Position numbers and translations under genes: made by a program
NCBI GenBank assembly: GCA_919901745.1
Contig: CAKKPP010000008.1
Span: forward strand, 27,643 to 91,642
DNA: 64,000 bases
From: Chloroflexota bacterium
Lineage (GTDB): Bacteria > Chloroflexota > Limnocylindria > Limnocylindrales > CSP1-4
Direction of reading: 5' to 3'
The notes under the pieces: model-generated
Database searches by the model: none
Told to the model about the DNA's origin: nothing
What the model saw: the letters and a program-made list of their open reading frames with translations, nothing else
Part shown: positions 44,476 through 53,725 of the stretch, one piece after another
Numbering within the stretch: position 1 is the stretch's first letter
How the letters are laid out: every line of letters starts with the position of its first letter

Positions 44476-45107
44476 GCACCACCGTGGTCCCAACCCTCGA
44501 TCGCGGGCGTCTGCTTCGCCGCGGCCTCCGCCTCGAGTATTTCACCGTCGGTTGGAATGTCGTCGAGGGGCTCGTCGCCGTCGCCGCCGCGCTCGCCGCG
44601 GGCTCGGTCGCGCTGCTCGGCTTCGGAATCGATTCGTTTGTAGAGTCCGCCTCGGGCCTGATCATCATCTGGCGCCTCCAGGCCGAGCACCGCGCGGTCG
44701 ACCACGAGCGGATCGAGGCCGTCGAGCGGCGAGCACAGCGCTTCGTGGCGGCCTCGCTCGTCGCAGTCGCCGCGTACATCGCGTTCGACGCGGTCACCAC
44801 GCTCCTCGCGGGGGATCGACCCGAAGCGAGCCCGGTCGGGGTCGGATTAGCCTCCCTCTCGCTCGGGGTCATGTGGTGGCTGGCCCGGGCCAAGCGGCGA
44901 ACGGCAATTGCCCTTGGCTCCCGGGCGATGCGAGCCGACGCGTTCCAGACGACGGCCTGCTGGTGGCTGTCGCTCGCGGTTCTGGTCGGGGTTGGCCTGA
45001 ACATGCTGTTTGGCCTGTGGTGGGCGGATCCGCTCGCGGCCCTCGTGATCCCGATCTTCCTCCTCCGCGAGGCCCGCGAGGCCTGGGCGGGGGAGGACTG
45101 CGACTGA
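44472..45107 (+). CDS. Short CDF-family cation transporter without C-terminal domain
   Basis: A 211-residue membrane protein of CDF type: TVGWNVVEGLVAVAAALAAG, LLGFGIDSFVESASGLIII (D/E in helix 2 instead of H-x3-D) and GSRAMRADAFQTTACWW (Asp in helix 5). It lacks the cytoplasmic domain. Similar short forms are annotated simply as cation transporters. It overlaps the CzcD-like gene by 4 bp. Confidence 0.78.
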   Translation: MSTTVVPTLDRGRLLRRGLRLEYFTVGWNVVEGLVAVAAALAAGSVALLGFGIDSFVESASGLIIIWRLQAEHRAVDHERIEAVERRAQRFVAASLVAVAAYIAFDAVTTLLAGDRPEASPVGVGLASLSLGVMWWLARAKRRTAIALGSRAMRADAFQTTACWWLSLAVLVGVGLNMLFGLWWADPLAALVIPIFLLREAREAWAGEDCD

Positions 45108-45122
45108 CGGCGAAGGATAGCG

Positions 45123-46268
45123 ATGCCCGGACGACGACGCCAACGCCAGAAAGGTCAGCCAGAGGGCGCGGGCGGGCATGAGCACAAGGGCCACGACCAC
45201 GGGGCCCACGAGGCCCGCCTCGTCGACGACGGCCACGACGACTACGACCACCGGCGCAGCCTGCTCGGGATGATCCGGTCGATCGTCGGGCCGCACAGCC
45301 ATGACCCGGGGGATTCGGTCGACAGCGCCCTCGAGGCGAGCGCCAGGGGCGTTCGCGCGGTCAAGCTCTCGCTCGTCGCCCTCCTGGCCACGAGCGCCTT
45401 CCAGGTCGCGATCGTGGTCGTCACGGGCTCGGTCGCCCTGCTGGCCGACACGGTCCACAACTTCTCCGATGCCCTGACGGCGGTGCCGCTGTGGATCGCC
45501 TTCGTAGTCGGTCGACGGGTGGCCACGAGGCGCTACACCTACGGCTACCGGCGAGCCGAGGACCTCGCGGGCATCTTCATCGTGGCGATGATCCTGTTCT
45601 CGGCCGGACTGGCCGCCTGGGAGTCGATCAATCGATTGATCCATCCGCAGCCGCTCTCCAACCTGGGTCTGCTGGCGATCGCCGGATTCATTGGGTTCCT
45701 CGGCAACGAGCTCGTCGCGCTGTACCGGATCCGGATTGGAACGGAGATCGGTTCTGCCGCGCTGGTCGCCGACGGCCACCACGCGCGCACCGACGGGCTC
45801 ACGTCACTCGCCGTGGTAGCGGGCGCGGCCGGCGTCTGGTTGGGATTCCCGCTCGCCGACCCGCTCATCGGCCTGCTCATCACGGTGGTCATCCTGTGGG
45901 TCCTGAAGGGCGCTGCGAGCCAGGTCTTCGCCCGGCTCATGGATGCGGTGGATCCGGCCGTCACCGACGCCGTCGAGCTGGCCGCGGCTCAACCCGGCGT
46001 CGAGGACGTTGCGAGCGTCCGCATCCGCTGGCTCGGCCATCAGCTGGAGGCTGAGGCGCACATCGTCGTCGATAGCGACCTGTCAACGGCGCGCAGCCAC
46101 GCGATCGCCGAGGGCGTGCGCCACGCGATCTTCCATGCGGTGCCGCGGATCTCCGACGTGACGGTTCACGTCGATCCGTGTACGCACTCGCTCGCCGATC
46201 CGCACGAGACCACGGCCGACCACCTGCCGCAGACGCCGCGACGGGATCGAGCGACGCCGGCGAGTTGA
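45123..46268 (+). CDS. Third CDF transporter, with His-rich N-terminus
   Basis: A 381-residue transporter. The N-terminal 60 residues are His-rich (GGHEHKGHDHGAHEA, HDDYDHR) and face the cytoplasm as a metal buffer. Helix 2: LLADTVHNFSDALTAV (H-x3-D). Helix 5: LVADGHHARTDGLTSL (H-x3-D). A cytoplasmic domain ends VTVHVDPC. FieF/ZitB-like Zn or Fe efflux is expected. Last gene of the CadC operon; a 6-bp stem GCGGAC-G-GTCCGC lies just after the stop. 46269-46488 holds nothing else I can support. Confidence 0.88.
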   Translation: MPGRRRQRQKGQPEGAGGHEHKGHDHGAHEARLVDDGHDDYDHRRSLLGMIRSIVGPHSHDPGDSVDSALEASARGVRAVKLSLVALLATSAFQVAIVVVTGSVALLADTVHNFSDALTAVPLWIAFVVGRRVATRRYTYGYRRAEDLAGIFIVAMILFSAGLAAWESINRLIHPQPLSNLGLLAIAGFIGFLGNELVALYRIRIGTEIGSAALVADGHHARTDGLTSLAVVAGAAGVWLGFPLADPLIGLLITVVILWVLKGAASQVFARLMDAVDPAVTDAVELAAAQPGVEDVASVRIRWLGHQLEAEAHIVVDSDLSTARSHAIAEGVRHAIFHAVPRISDVTVHVDPCTHSLADPHETTADHLPQTPRRDRATPAS

Positions 46269-46488
46269 GCCACGGCCGGGCCGCGGACGGTCCGCCGGGT
46301 CGCGTCATCGAGCGCCTGTCGACGCCTGTCGAGCGCAATCGTGCATGAGCGTCGCGCGGCGGTGGATTGCCGGGATGACGCGGATTCTGTCGCGTTGGCT
46401 ACACGTCGGCTGTCGCCCAAACGCTCGACGAGCGCGATGTCAGTTCGCCAACGCCACCCGGCAAACCAGGATGTTGGGGGTGAAGTCG

Positions 46489-47094
46489 TCAGATGCGGAT
46501 CGGCACGGGGCGAAGCAGGCCCGCTGCGAGGTCTCTATCGGTGACGACCCGCATCCAGTCGACCTGCTCGCGGTTCACGATGATCGTTCCGCTCGAGCGG
46601 CCCGTGCGCTCACCACCCGACCAGTACTCGATCCACGCGTCGGTCAGCGGAACCATCAGCGGACGGTTGCCCACGCTCGCGATCGGGTCGCTGCCCGGAG
46701 GGGCGTGGACGTAGCCGCCGATCAGGTACTTGCCCGATTGCATCGCGACCGGGTGGGTCTCGGTCGGCCGCCGGCTCGCCTCGTCCCCGCGCGGCTCGCT
46801 CGCGTGAACGGCGATCAAGTCGCTGCGCCGGATCAGGATTTCGTCGACCGATTCAGTCGCCCCGTCGTCGAGTCCCTCGATCTCAACGTCGGAGAGTGCG
46901 AGTTCCTCGTGCGCATTCAGCAGGTCGGTGAGCCGATCGGCCTGCAGTCGGACCCAGCCGAACACCCGATGTTGGCCCCTGTAGGCGACGAACCGGACGA
47001 GCGGCACGTCCGTCGCGTACTCAGGCTCGAAGATATCCTCGGCCGTGTGCTGGAGGACAAAGTGGAGGCGACGCTGAGGCGCCTGAGGCAACAT
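46489..47094 (-). CDS. Uncharacterised protein
   Basis: A 201-residue soluble protein with normal codon use for the region. Visible blocks: RRLHFVLQHTAEDIFEPEYA, VRLQADRLTDLLNAHEELAL, ILIRRSDLIAVHASEPRG, and SGTIIVNREQVDWMRVVTDR. The last half looks like a small beta-barrel (PilZ-like or LSM-like), but I do not recognise a family. Not part of an operon; no clear Shine-Dalgarno. Confidence 0.55.
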   Translation of the reverse strand: MLPQAPQRRLHFVLQHTAEDIFEPEYATDVPLVRFVAYRGQHRVFGWVRLQADRLTDLLNAHEELALSDVEIEGLDDGATESVDEILIRRSDLIAVHASEPRGDEASRRPTETHPVAMQSGKYLIGGYVHAPPGSDPIASVGNRPLMVPLTDAWIEYWSGGERTGRSSGTIIVNREQVDWMRVVTDRDLAAGLLRPVPIRI

Positions 47095-47227
47095 CAGTTC
47101 GGCACGTTGCAGTCAAGCCCCACCGCCCGTAATCACCCGAAGGTACGTGGACCCGGTGTTACCTCGACCTGGCGCGAGTCGGAAAGGGCCAGGCTGCGGG
47201 TCCAAGATGGTGCGCTGAGGCCGCGGA

Positions 47228-47902
47228 TCACTCGACGACGATGACGTCCAGGCGGCGCGGGCCGTGGACGCCCTCGACCCGCTGCAGTTCGATGTCGCTC
47301 GTGGCCGACGGCCCGCTGATCCAGGTCTGGGGTCGGGTCGAGTCCAGGCGCGCCAGCGCTTCCGGCACGGTTCCCACGATCTGCGAGCTCATGACGATGC
47401 ACACGTGCAGATCGGGCAGCAGGCTGAGGGCCCGCCGGCCCTGATCGGGTCCGCCGTCGAGGACGATCGTTCCCGTCTCCGCGATCGCCACCGCACAACC
47501 GGTGATCACGCCGTCGAGCCGGTCGAGCGCGGGGAACGACAGCGGCGGATCGTCCCCCACGCGCTCGACCTCGATCCCCGCGAGCCACGTGTCCGGGACC
47601 CCGGCCGGAGCGGCCAGGCGGGTCACTCTCTGCGCGGCCAGCGCCGCCGCGATGGTCGCGGTCAGGCCCGCGGTCGTGGTCCGGTGGACGGTCGCGCGGT
47701 AGTCGCCGACGCGTTCGACGAAGAGCCCGGCGATGTCCGTCCCCGGCGGGAGGGCGTGCTCGTAGTCACGCGGGATGGGCACACGCGGTGGCGCGTCCGC
47801 GAGGGCGTCGTGGATCCGCCCGAGCACCGTCTCGCGGGCGTCGCCGGCGGACGTGGCACGCCGGCCGGACGATCCGGCCGGCTCGACTTCTGGGCTCGAC
47901 AT
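47228..47902 (-). CDS. lutC: LutC-like LUD-domain lactate utilisation protein
   Basis: A 224-residue protein with the LUD fold: VGDYRATVHRTTTAGLTATI, DGVITGCAVAIAETGTIVLD, RRALSLLPDLHVCIV and PQTWISGPSATSDIELQRVE, the last being the LutC hallmark. Part of the LutABC complex oxidising L-lactate to pyruvate. Its ATG overlaps the LutB stop by 1 bp. The frame upstream is open but is a shadow of lutB. Confidence 0.92.
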   Translation of the reverse strand: MSSPEVEPAGSSGRRATSAGDARETVLGRIHDALADAPPRVPIPRDYEHALPPGTDIAGLFVERVGDYRATVHRTTTAGLTATIAAALAAQRVTRLAAPAGVPDTWLAGIEVERVGDDPPLSFPALDRLDGVITGCAVAIAETGTIVLDGGPDQGRRALSLLPDLHVCIVMSSQIVGTVPEALARLDSTRPQTWISGPSATSDIELQRVEGVHGPRRLDVIVVE

Positions 47903-49461
47903 CAGTCCCCGCCCCGCCCGCCATCGGTGCGACGCCACCAGGCCCGGAACGATTCGCGTGCCGGGGCCCTGAGATCGCGCGCCCGGAACCAGCCGGCGAT
48001 GGGACCCGGCCCGGGCATCCGACGCAGGGTCCCGCGCCGCCCGAAGAGGCGACCGCCGAGCCCGGCCGCGCGCTCCGCCAGGCCGAGCCGTCGGGGGGTC
48101 TGAAGGGTCCACGCGGCCACGCGCATCGACGCCGCCTCGGCGGTGGGCAGCCGATGGCTCGCCTCCGACTGGCGCACCACCTGTCCCCGGAGGTGGACCA
48201 GGACCTCGGGGATATCGATCCGGACCGGGCACACGTCGAAGCAGGCGCCGCACAGCGACGAGGCGAACGGCAGCGAGGCGGTCTGCTTGTCGACCGGGTG
48301 GCGCGCGATGCCGCGGAGCTGTGGCGTCAGGATCGCGCCGATGGGACCCGGGTAGACCGATCCGTAGGCCTGCCCGCCGGTTCGCTCGTAGACCGGACAG
48401 ACGTTGAGGCATGCCGAGCAGCGGATGCAGCGCAGCGCCTGGCGGCCCACCGTGTCGGACAGCGTGTCCGTCCGGCCGTTGTCGAGCAGGACCAGGTGGA
48501 ACGCCTGCGGCCCGTCCCCCGCTGTCACGCCCGTCCACATCGAGGTGTACGGGTTCATCCGCTCCGCCGTTGCCGAACGGGGCAGCAGCTGCATGAAGAC
48601 CTCGAGATCCCGCCAGGTCGGGACCAGCTTCTCGATCCCCATGACCGTGATGAGGACCTCGGGAAGTGTCAGGCACATCCGCCCGTTGCCCTCGGATTCG
48701 ACGACGACGACGGTTCCCGTCTCCGCGACCGCAAAGTTCGCCCCGGAAACGGCCACCCGCGCCCGGAGGAACTTCTCGCGCAGGTGCAGCCGCGCCGCCT
48801 CGGCCAGCTCGGCGGGTTCGTTCGTGAGCCCCTCGGGTGCCGGCCGGCCGACCCGGCCCATCTCGTCGATGAAGATGTCGCGGATCTCGGACCGGTTGCG
48901 ATGGATCGCGGGGACCAGGATGTGCGAGGGAAGGTCGTGGCCCAGCTGGACGATCATCTCGGCGAGATCGGTCTCCCAGACGTCGATTCCCTCCTGGCGC
49001 AGCGCCTCGTTGAGTTCGATCTCCTGGGTCGCCATCGACTTGACCTTGACGACCTCGGTCGCGCCGTTCGCCCGGGCGATCGAGGCCACGATCCCGTTCG
49101 CCTCGGCCGCGTCGCGCGCCCAGTGGACGGTGCCGCCGGCGGTGCCGACGGCACGTTCCAGCTGTTCGAGGAGCGCGGGCAGGTCGCGGAGGACCTCGTC
49201 CTTGATGGCCGCACCGGCCAGGCGCAGGGCCTCCCAGTCGGCGCGTTCGGCGACGACCGCGGCGCGTTTCGTCCGGATCGTCGCGGTGGCGCGACCCAGG
49301 TTGGCCCGGAGCTGCTCGTTGGCCAGGGCAGTGCGGGCCGCCTCGGGGAAGGGTGGGGTTCCGGCGAAGGACGGCTCGGGACGGTCAGGACGCGAGGGGC
49401 GAAGGCGTTCGGTGGCGTGCCGCGTCCCGGCAGCGTGCGGCGCGTCCGCGGGCAGCGTCAT
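47902..49461 (-). CDS. lutB: LutB-like iron-sulfur LUD-domain protein
   Basis: A 519-residue protein. The N-terminal LUD domain has VVKVKSMATQEIELNEAL, VSGANFAVAETGTVVVVESE and ALRCIRCSACLNVCPVY, the first [4Fe-4S] cluster; CGACFDVCPVRIDIPEVLV is the second. ATG 49461 is chosen because the frame above is the lutA shadow. Electron-transferring part of the lactate oxidation complex; 1-bp overlap with lutA and lutC. Confidence 0.93.
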   Translation of the reverse strand: MTLPADAPHAAGTRHATERLRPSRPDRPEPSFAGTPPFPEAARTALANEQLRANLGRATATIRTKRAAVVAERADWEALRLAGAAIKDEVLRDLPALLEQLERAVGTAGGTVHWARDAAEANGIVASIARANGATEVVKVKSMATQEIELNEALRQEGIDVWETDLAEMIVQLGHDLPSHILVPAIHRNRSEIRDIFIDEMGRVGRPAPEGLTNEPAELAEAARLHLREKFLRARVAVSGANFAVAETGTVVVVESEGNGRMCLTLPEVLITVMGIEKLVPTWRDLEVFMQLLPRSATAERMNPYTSMWTGVTAGDGPQAFHLVLLDNGRTDTLSDTVGRQALRCIRCSACLNVCPVYERTGGQAYGSVYPGPIGAILTPQLRGIARHPVDKQTASLPFASSLCGACFDVCPVRIDIPEVLVHLRGQVVRQSEASHRLPTAEAASMRVAAWTLQTPRRLGLAERAAGLGGRLFGRRGTLRRMPGPGPIAGWFRARDLRAPARESFRAWWRRTDGGRGGD

Positions 49462-50207
49462 CAGTCCGCTCCGGTGGAGGCGAGGATCTCGGCGAAGTGC
49501 ATGACCCGGACCGAAGAACGCTGCCGCGAGAGCAGACCGCCGATGTGCATCAGGCACGACGTGTCGCCGGCGGTGAGGACCTCGGCGCCGGACCCGACCA
49601 CGTCGTCGACCTTGTCGTTGCCCATCGCGACGGACGTGTCGGCATTCTTGACCGCGAATGTTCCGCCGAATCCGCAACAGGCCTCGGATCGCGGCAGGTC
49701 CACCAGGGTCAGCCCGTCCACCGCCGCGAGCAGCCGGGTGGGCCGATCCCCCACCCCGAGGAGGCGCGTCGAGTGGCAGGTGGGGTGGAACGCGACCGTG
49801 TGCGGGAACCGCGCCCCAACGTCGGTGACCCCGAGCACGTCGACGAGGAACTCGCTCAGCTCGAGGACTCGGGGAGAGACCGCGGCTACCCGCTTGGCCA
49901 ACCCGGTTTCGGAACCACCCTTCGCCGCCAGCTCCGCGACCAGCGGGTGGTAACGACGGACCATCGAGGCGCATGAGCCCGACGGCGTGACCACGACGTC
50001 GTAGCCCGCGAACGCGTCCACGAACCGTTCGACCAGCGGGATGCACGCGTCCTGGTAACCCGAGTTGAAGTGCATCTGGCCGCAGCAGGTCTGCTCGGCG
50101 GGAAATTCCACGTCGTGGCCGAGTCGCCGCAGGAGGCGCACGATCGCGTGCCCCACCTCCGGGAAGAGCGCGTCGTTGTAACAGGTGATGAACAGCGCGA
50201 CGCGCAT
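49461..50207 (-). CDS. lutA: LutA-like CCG-domain protein
   Basis: A 248-residue protein with two cysteine-rich CCG domains: AEQTCCGQMHFNSGYQD and RSEACCGFGGTFAVKNAD, as in heterodisulfide-reductase-related LutA/YkgE. Completes the LutABC complex. It starts 5 bp after the rhamnulokinase stop, so lactate oxidation is in the same transcript as deoxysugar catabolism. Confidence 0.93.
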   Translation of the reverse strand: MRVALFITCYNDALFPEVGHAIVRLLRRLGHDVEFPAEQTCCGQMHFNSGYQDACIPLVERFVDAFAGYDVVVTPSGSCASMVRRYHPLVAELAAKGGSETGLAKRVAAVSPRVLELSEFLVDVLGVTDVGARFPHTVAFHPTCHSTRLLGVGDRPTRLLAAVDGLTLVDLPRSEACCGFGGTFAVKNADTSVAMGNDKVDDVVGSGAEVLTAGDTSCLMHIGGLLSRQRSSVRVMHFAEILASTGAD

Positions 50208-50212
50208 CCCGC

Positions 50213-51658
50213 TCAGGCCCCGCGCCGGGCGAGCGACGGCCGCGGTTCGTAGCGGCGGATGTCCTGGGTGGCACGCACCAGCGCGCGGAGCGTCTCGAGG
50301 TCGCCCGAGATCAGCCCGCGGGCCCGGGCCTGGATCAGCACGTTGCCCAGGGCCGTCGCCTCCACCGGCCCGGCGATGACCGGGACCTCGCAGGCATCGG
50401 CCGTGAGCTGGCACAGGAGCGAGTTGCGCGCCCCGCCGCCCACCAGGTGGACGACGTCCACGGGCCGCCCCGACAGGCGGGCCGCGTCGCGCACCGCGCT
50501 GCTGAAGGCCGCGGCGAGACTATCGATGATGCAGCGGACGAGTCCGGCTCGCGTGCTCGGCACGGGCTGGTCCAACCGCCGACAGGCCGCCTCGATCCGG
50601 GCCGGCATGTCGCCGGGCGGCAGGAACGAGGGATCGCCCGGGTCGATCATCGGTCCGCCGCTCGGAAGCTCCCCGGCGGCGATGAGCAGCGCCGGCAGCT
50701 GTTCCGGCGTGCCCTCGAGGTCCCAGGTCCTGAGCGACTCCTGGAGCAGCCAGAGGCCCATGACATTGCGCAGGTAGCGGATCCGATCGTCGACGCCGCC
50801 CTCGTTCGTGAAATTGGCCGCACGGCTCTCCTCGGTCAGGATCGCGTGGTCGAGTTCGACGCCGACGAGGCCCCAGGTGCCGCACGCGATGTACGCGAAG
50901 GACGCGTCGGTCGCCGGGATGCCGACGACGGCCGACGCCGTGTCGTGCGACCCAACGAGCGTCAGGAGCGTCTCGGCCGAGGCCCCGGTCTCCGCGCGGA
51001 CGTCCTCGCGGAGGGGTCCGATGACATCGCCCGGAGCACCGGTCGACGCGAAGAACGAGGGCGGGAATTCGAGCCTCGCGATCAGATCGGTGTCCCACGT
51101 CCGCCGATGGACATCGAGCAGCCCCGTGGTCGACGCGTTGGTGACCTCCGCCACCCGGACTCCCGAGAGCCAGTAGCCGAGGAGGTCCGGGATCATCAGC
51201 ATGGTTCGAGCCAGCTCGAAGATGGAGGTGCTGCGAGCCGCTGCAAGCTGATAGAGCGTGTTGAACGGCAGGACCTGGAGGCCGTTTCTCGCGTAGAGCT
51301 CCTGTGGCGCGATGACCCGGTGCACGGCGTCGACCGCGGGTCCGGTCCGCTCGTCGCGGTAGTGATAGGGATCCCCGAGGAGGATCCCCGCCTCGTCGAG
51401 GAACCCGTGATCCACGCCCCACGAATCGACCGCGATGCTGACGAGGCCGTCGGCCGCGCGAGCCGCCGCGCGGAGTCCGGTCAGGACCTCGTGATACAGA
51501 CGCAGGATGTCCCAGTGGAGCCCGTCGGGGAGACGGACCGGTTCGTTCGGGAAGCGGTGGACCTCGGTCAGCTCCAGCTCTCGCGGCGCGACCCGCCCGA
51601 CCATGACACGGCCGCTCGACGCGCCGAGGTCGACGGCCGCGACGAGCCGCCCGGTCAC
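50213..51658 (-). CDS. rhaB: Rhamnulokinase
   Basis: A 481-residue FGGY kinase of the RhaB group: LVAAVDLGASSGRVMVGRV (phosphate 1 motif), VDSWGVDHGFLDEAGILLGD, LMIPDLLGYWLSG, LVGSHDTASAV, YIACGTWGLVGVE and VVHLVGGGARNSLLCQLTAD (adenosine motif). It phosphorylates L-rhamnulose to the 1-phosphate. Overlaps RhaEW by 4 bp. Confidence 0.93.
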   Translation of the reverse strand: MTGRLVAAVDLGASSGRVMVGRVAPRELELTEVHRFPNEPVRLPDGLHWDILRLYHEVLTGLRAAARAADGLVSIAVDSWGVDHGFLDEAGILLGDPYHYRDERTGPAVDAVHRVIAPQELYARNGLQVLPFNTLYQLAAARSTSIFELARTMLMIPDLLGYWLSGVRVAEVTNASTTGLLDVHRRTWDTDLIARLEFPPSFFASTGAPGDVIGPLREDVRAETGASAETLLTLVGSHDTASAVVGIPATDASFAYIACGTWGLVGVELDHAILTEESRAANFTNEGGVDDRIRYLRNVMGLWLLQESLRTWDLEGTPEQLPALLIAAGELPSGGPMIDPGDPSFLPPGDMPARIEAACRRLDQPVPSTRAGLVRCIIDSLAAAFSSAVRDAARLSGRPVDVVHLVGGGARNSLLCQLTADACEVPVIAGPVEATALGNVLIQARARGLISGDLETLRALVRATQDIRRYEPRPSLARRGA

Positions 51659-53700
51659 CGGAGGAAGGCCGCCGCGACACCCGCGTCGACGGGGATGTGG
51701 AGGCCGGTCGACAGGCTGAGGTCGCCGCCGGTCAACGCGAACACGGCCGCGGCCACGTGCTCCGGCAGCACCTCCTGCTTGAGCAACGTCCGCTGGGCGT
51801 AGAACTCGCCCAGCTTGTCCTCGGGGATCCCGTAGGTTCGGGCGCGGTCCGCGCCCCAGCCCTTGGCGAAGATCCCGGAACCGCGCACGACGCCGTCCGG
51901 GTTGATGCCGTTCACCCGGATCGAGTACTGGCCGAGTTCGGCGGCGAGCAAGCGCACCTGGTGGGCCTGGTCCGCCTTCGATGAGCCGTAGCCCACGTTG
52001 TTGGGGCCCGCGAAGAGCGCGTTCTTGCTGACGATGTAGATGAGATCGCCACCCATCGCCTGGTCGATCATGACCCGCGCCGCCTCGCGCGACACGAGGA
52101 AGGAGCCCCGGGCCATCACGTCGTGCTGGAGGTCCCAGTCCGCAACGGTGGTCTCGAGCAGCGATTTCGAGATCGACAGGCCGGCGTTGTTGACGACGAG
52201 GTCGACGCCACCAAAGGCGAGCACGGCCCGGCGCAGCGCAGCGACGACCTGGGCCTCGTCGGTCACGTCGGCGACCAGGCTGATCGCCGTGTCCGTCCCG
52301 CCGAGTTCGCGCGCCACGGCTTCCGCGCTGACGGGATCGATGTCGGCGACCACGACGCAGGCGCCCTCCGCGGCCAGCCGTTGGGCGATGGCCTTGCCGA
52401 TCCCCGATCCGGCGCCGGTCACGAACGCGACACGGGCGGCCAGCGGCCTGGGCGCCGGCATCCGCTGGAGCTTGGCCTCCTCGAGTGCCCAGTACTCGAT
52501 CCGGAACTTCTCCGCTTCGTCGATGGGCGCGTAGGTGGACAGGGCCTCGGCGCCGCGCATCACGTTGATCGCGTTGACGTAGAACTCGGCGGCGACGCGG
52601 GCGGTCTGCTTGTTCGCACCAAAGCTGAACATCCCCACGCCCGGCAGCAGGACGATCGCCGGATCGGCCCCGCGCATCGCCGGGCTCTCGGACGTCGCGT
52701 GCCGCTCGTAGTAGGCGCGGTAGTCGGCACGGTAGGCGTCGTGCAGCTCGCGCAGGCGCGCGACCACGTCGGCCAGATCGGCCGTGGGCGGAAGATCCAG
52801 CACCATCGGGCGGACCTTGGTGCGCAGGAAGTGGTCGGGACAGGACGTGCCCAGGGCCGCGAGGCGCGGGTGCTCCGTGCGGGCGAGGAAGTCAAGGACG
52901 ACCTTGCTGTCCGTGTAGTGGCCCACGACCGGTCGATCCGTGGATGCGAGGCCGCGGACCAGCGGCAGCAGCGCGGCCGCGCGGGCATGGCGCTCCGATT
53001 CCGGGAGCGCCTCGAGGCCGGCGATCGGCGGCCCGAATGGATCGGCTCGGCCGTTGTCCTCGATGAACCGCTCCGCGCGTTGGATGATCTCGAGCGAGCG
53101 CGCCTCGCACGCCTCGGAAGTGTCGCCCCAGGCGGTGATCCCGTGCCCGCCGAGGATCGCGCCGATGGCGTCGGGATGGTCGCGCTGCACGGCGGCCATG
53201 TCGAGCCCCAGCTGGAACCCGGGACGGCGCCACTCGACCCAGGCGACGCGATCGCCGAAGCATCGCTTCGTCAGGGCCTCGCCGTCGGCCGCGGTCGCGA
53301 GGGCGATGCCCGAATCCGGGTGGAGATGGTCGACGTGATCGGCCTCGATCAGGGCGTGCATCGCCGTATCGATCGACGGCGCGGCGCCGCCACGGCCGTG
53401 CAGGCAGAAGTCGAACGCGGCGACCATCTCGTCCTCACGCTCGATGCCGGGGTAGACATCGACGAGTGCGCGCAGCCGATCGCGCCGCAGGACCGCGAGC
53501 CCGGCTTCCTGGAGGGTCCCCAGGTCACCACCGGAGCCCTTGACCCAGAGCAGCTCGACCGGCGCTCCGGTGGCGGGATCCGTGTCGGTTCCCTTGGCCG
53601 ACGTATTGCCCCCGGCGTAGTTGGTGTTCCGTGGGTCGGCACCCAGCCGGTTCGAGCGCCCGAGGAGCGCGGCAATGGTCTGCTTCGCGTCTGAGGTCAT
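51655..53700 (-). CDS. rhaEW: Bifunctional rhamnulose-1-phosphate aldolase / lactaldehyde dehydrogenase
   Basis: A 681-residue fusion. Residues 1-410 are class II aldolase: YAGGNTSAKGTDTD, LLWVKGSGGDLGTL, DHVDHLHPDSGIAL (zinc His) and AILGGHGITAWGD. Residues 435-681 are a short-chain dehydrogenase: VAFVTGAGSGIGKAIAQRLA, LVVNNAGLSISK, and a catalytic Tyr-Lys in VGYGSSKADQ. The Chloroflexus/Bacillus RhaEW protein has this layout and yields DHAP and L-lactate. AAGGGA lies before ATG 53700. Confidence 0.92.
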   Translation of the reverse strand: MTSDAKQTIAALLGRSNRLGADPRNTNYAGGNTSAKGTDTDPATGAPVELLWVKGSGGDLGTLQEAGLAVLRRDRLRALVDVYPGIEREDEMVAAFDFCLHGRGGAAPSIDTAMHALIEADHVDHLHPDSGIALATAADGEALTKRCFGDRVAWVEWRRPGFQLGLDMAAVQRDHPDAIGAILGGHGITAWGDTSEACEARSLEIIQRAERFIEDNGRADPFGPPIAGLEALPESERHARAAALLPLVRGLASTDRPVVGHYTDSKVVLDFLARTEHPRLAALGTSCPDHFLRTKVRPMVLDLPPTADLADVVARLRELHDAYRADYRAYYERHATSESPAMRGADPAIVLLPGVGMFSFGANKQTARVAAEFYVNAINVMRGAEALSTYAPIDEAEKFRIEYWALEEAKLQRMPAPRPLAARVAFVTGAGSGIGKAIAQRLAAEGACVVVADIDPVSAEAVARELGGTDTAISLVADVTDEAQVVAALRRAVLAFGGVDLVVNNAGLSISKSLLETTVADWDLQHDVMARGSFLVSREAARVMIDQAMGGDLIYIVSKNALFAGPNNVGYGSSKADQAHQVRLLAAELGQYSIRVNGINPDGVVRGSGIFAKGWGADRARTYGIPEDKLGEFYAQRTLLKQEVLPEHVAAAVFALTGGDLSLSTGLHIPVDAGVAAAFLR

Positions 53701-53725
53701 CGGGTCCCTTCGCTGTTTCGTGTCG

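Noticed and set aside
48000-48676. Extension of the lutC frame into lutB
   Set aside because: The upstream codons are a shadow of lutB, and ATG 47902 gives a standard LutC length.
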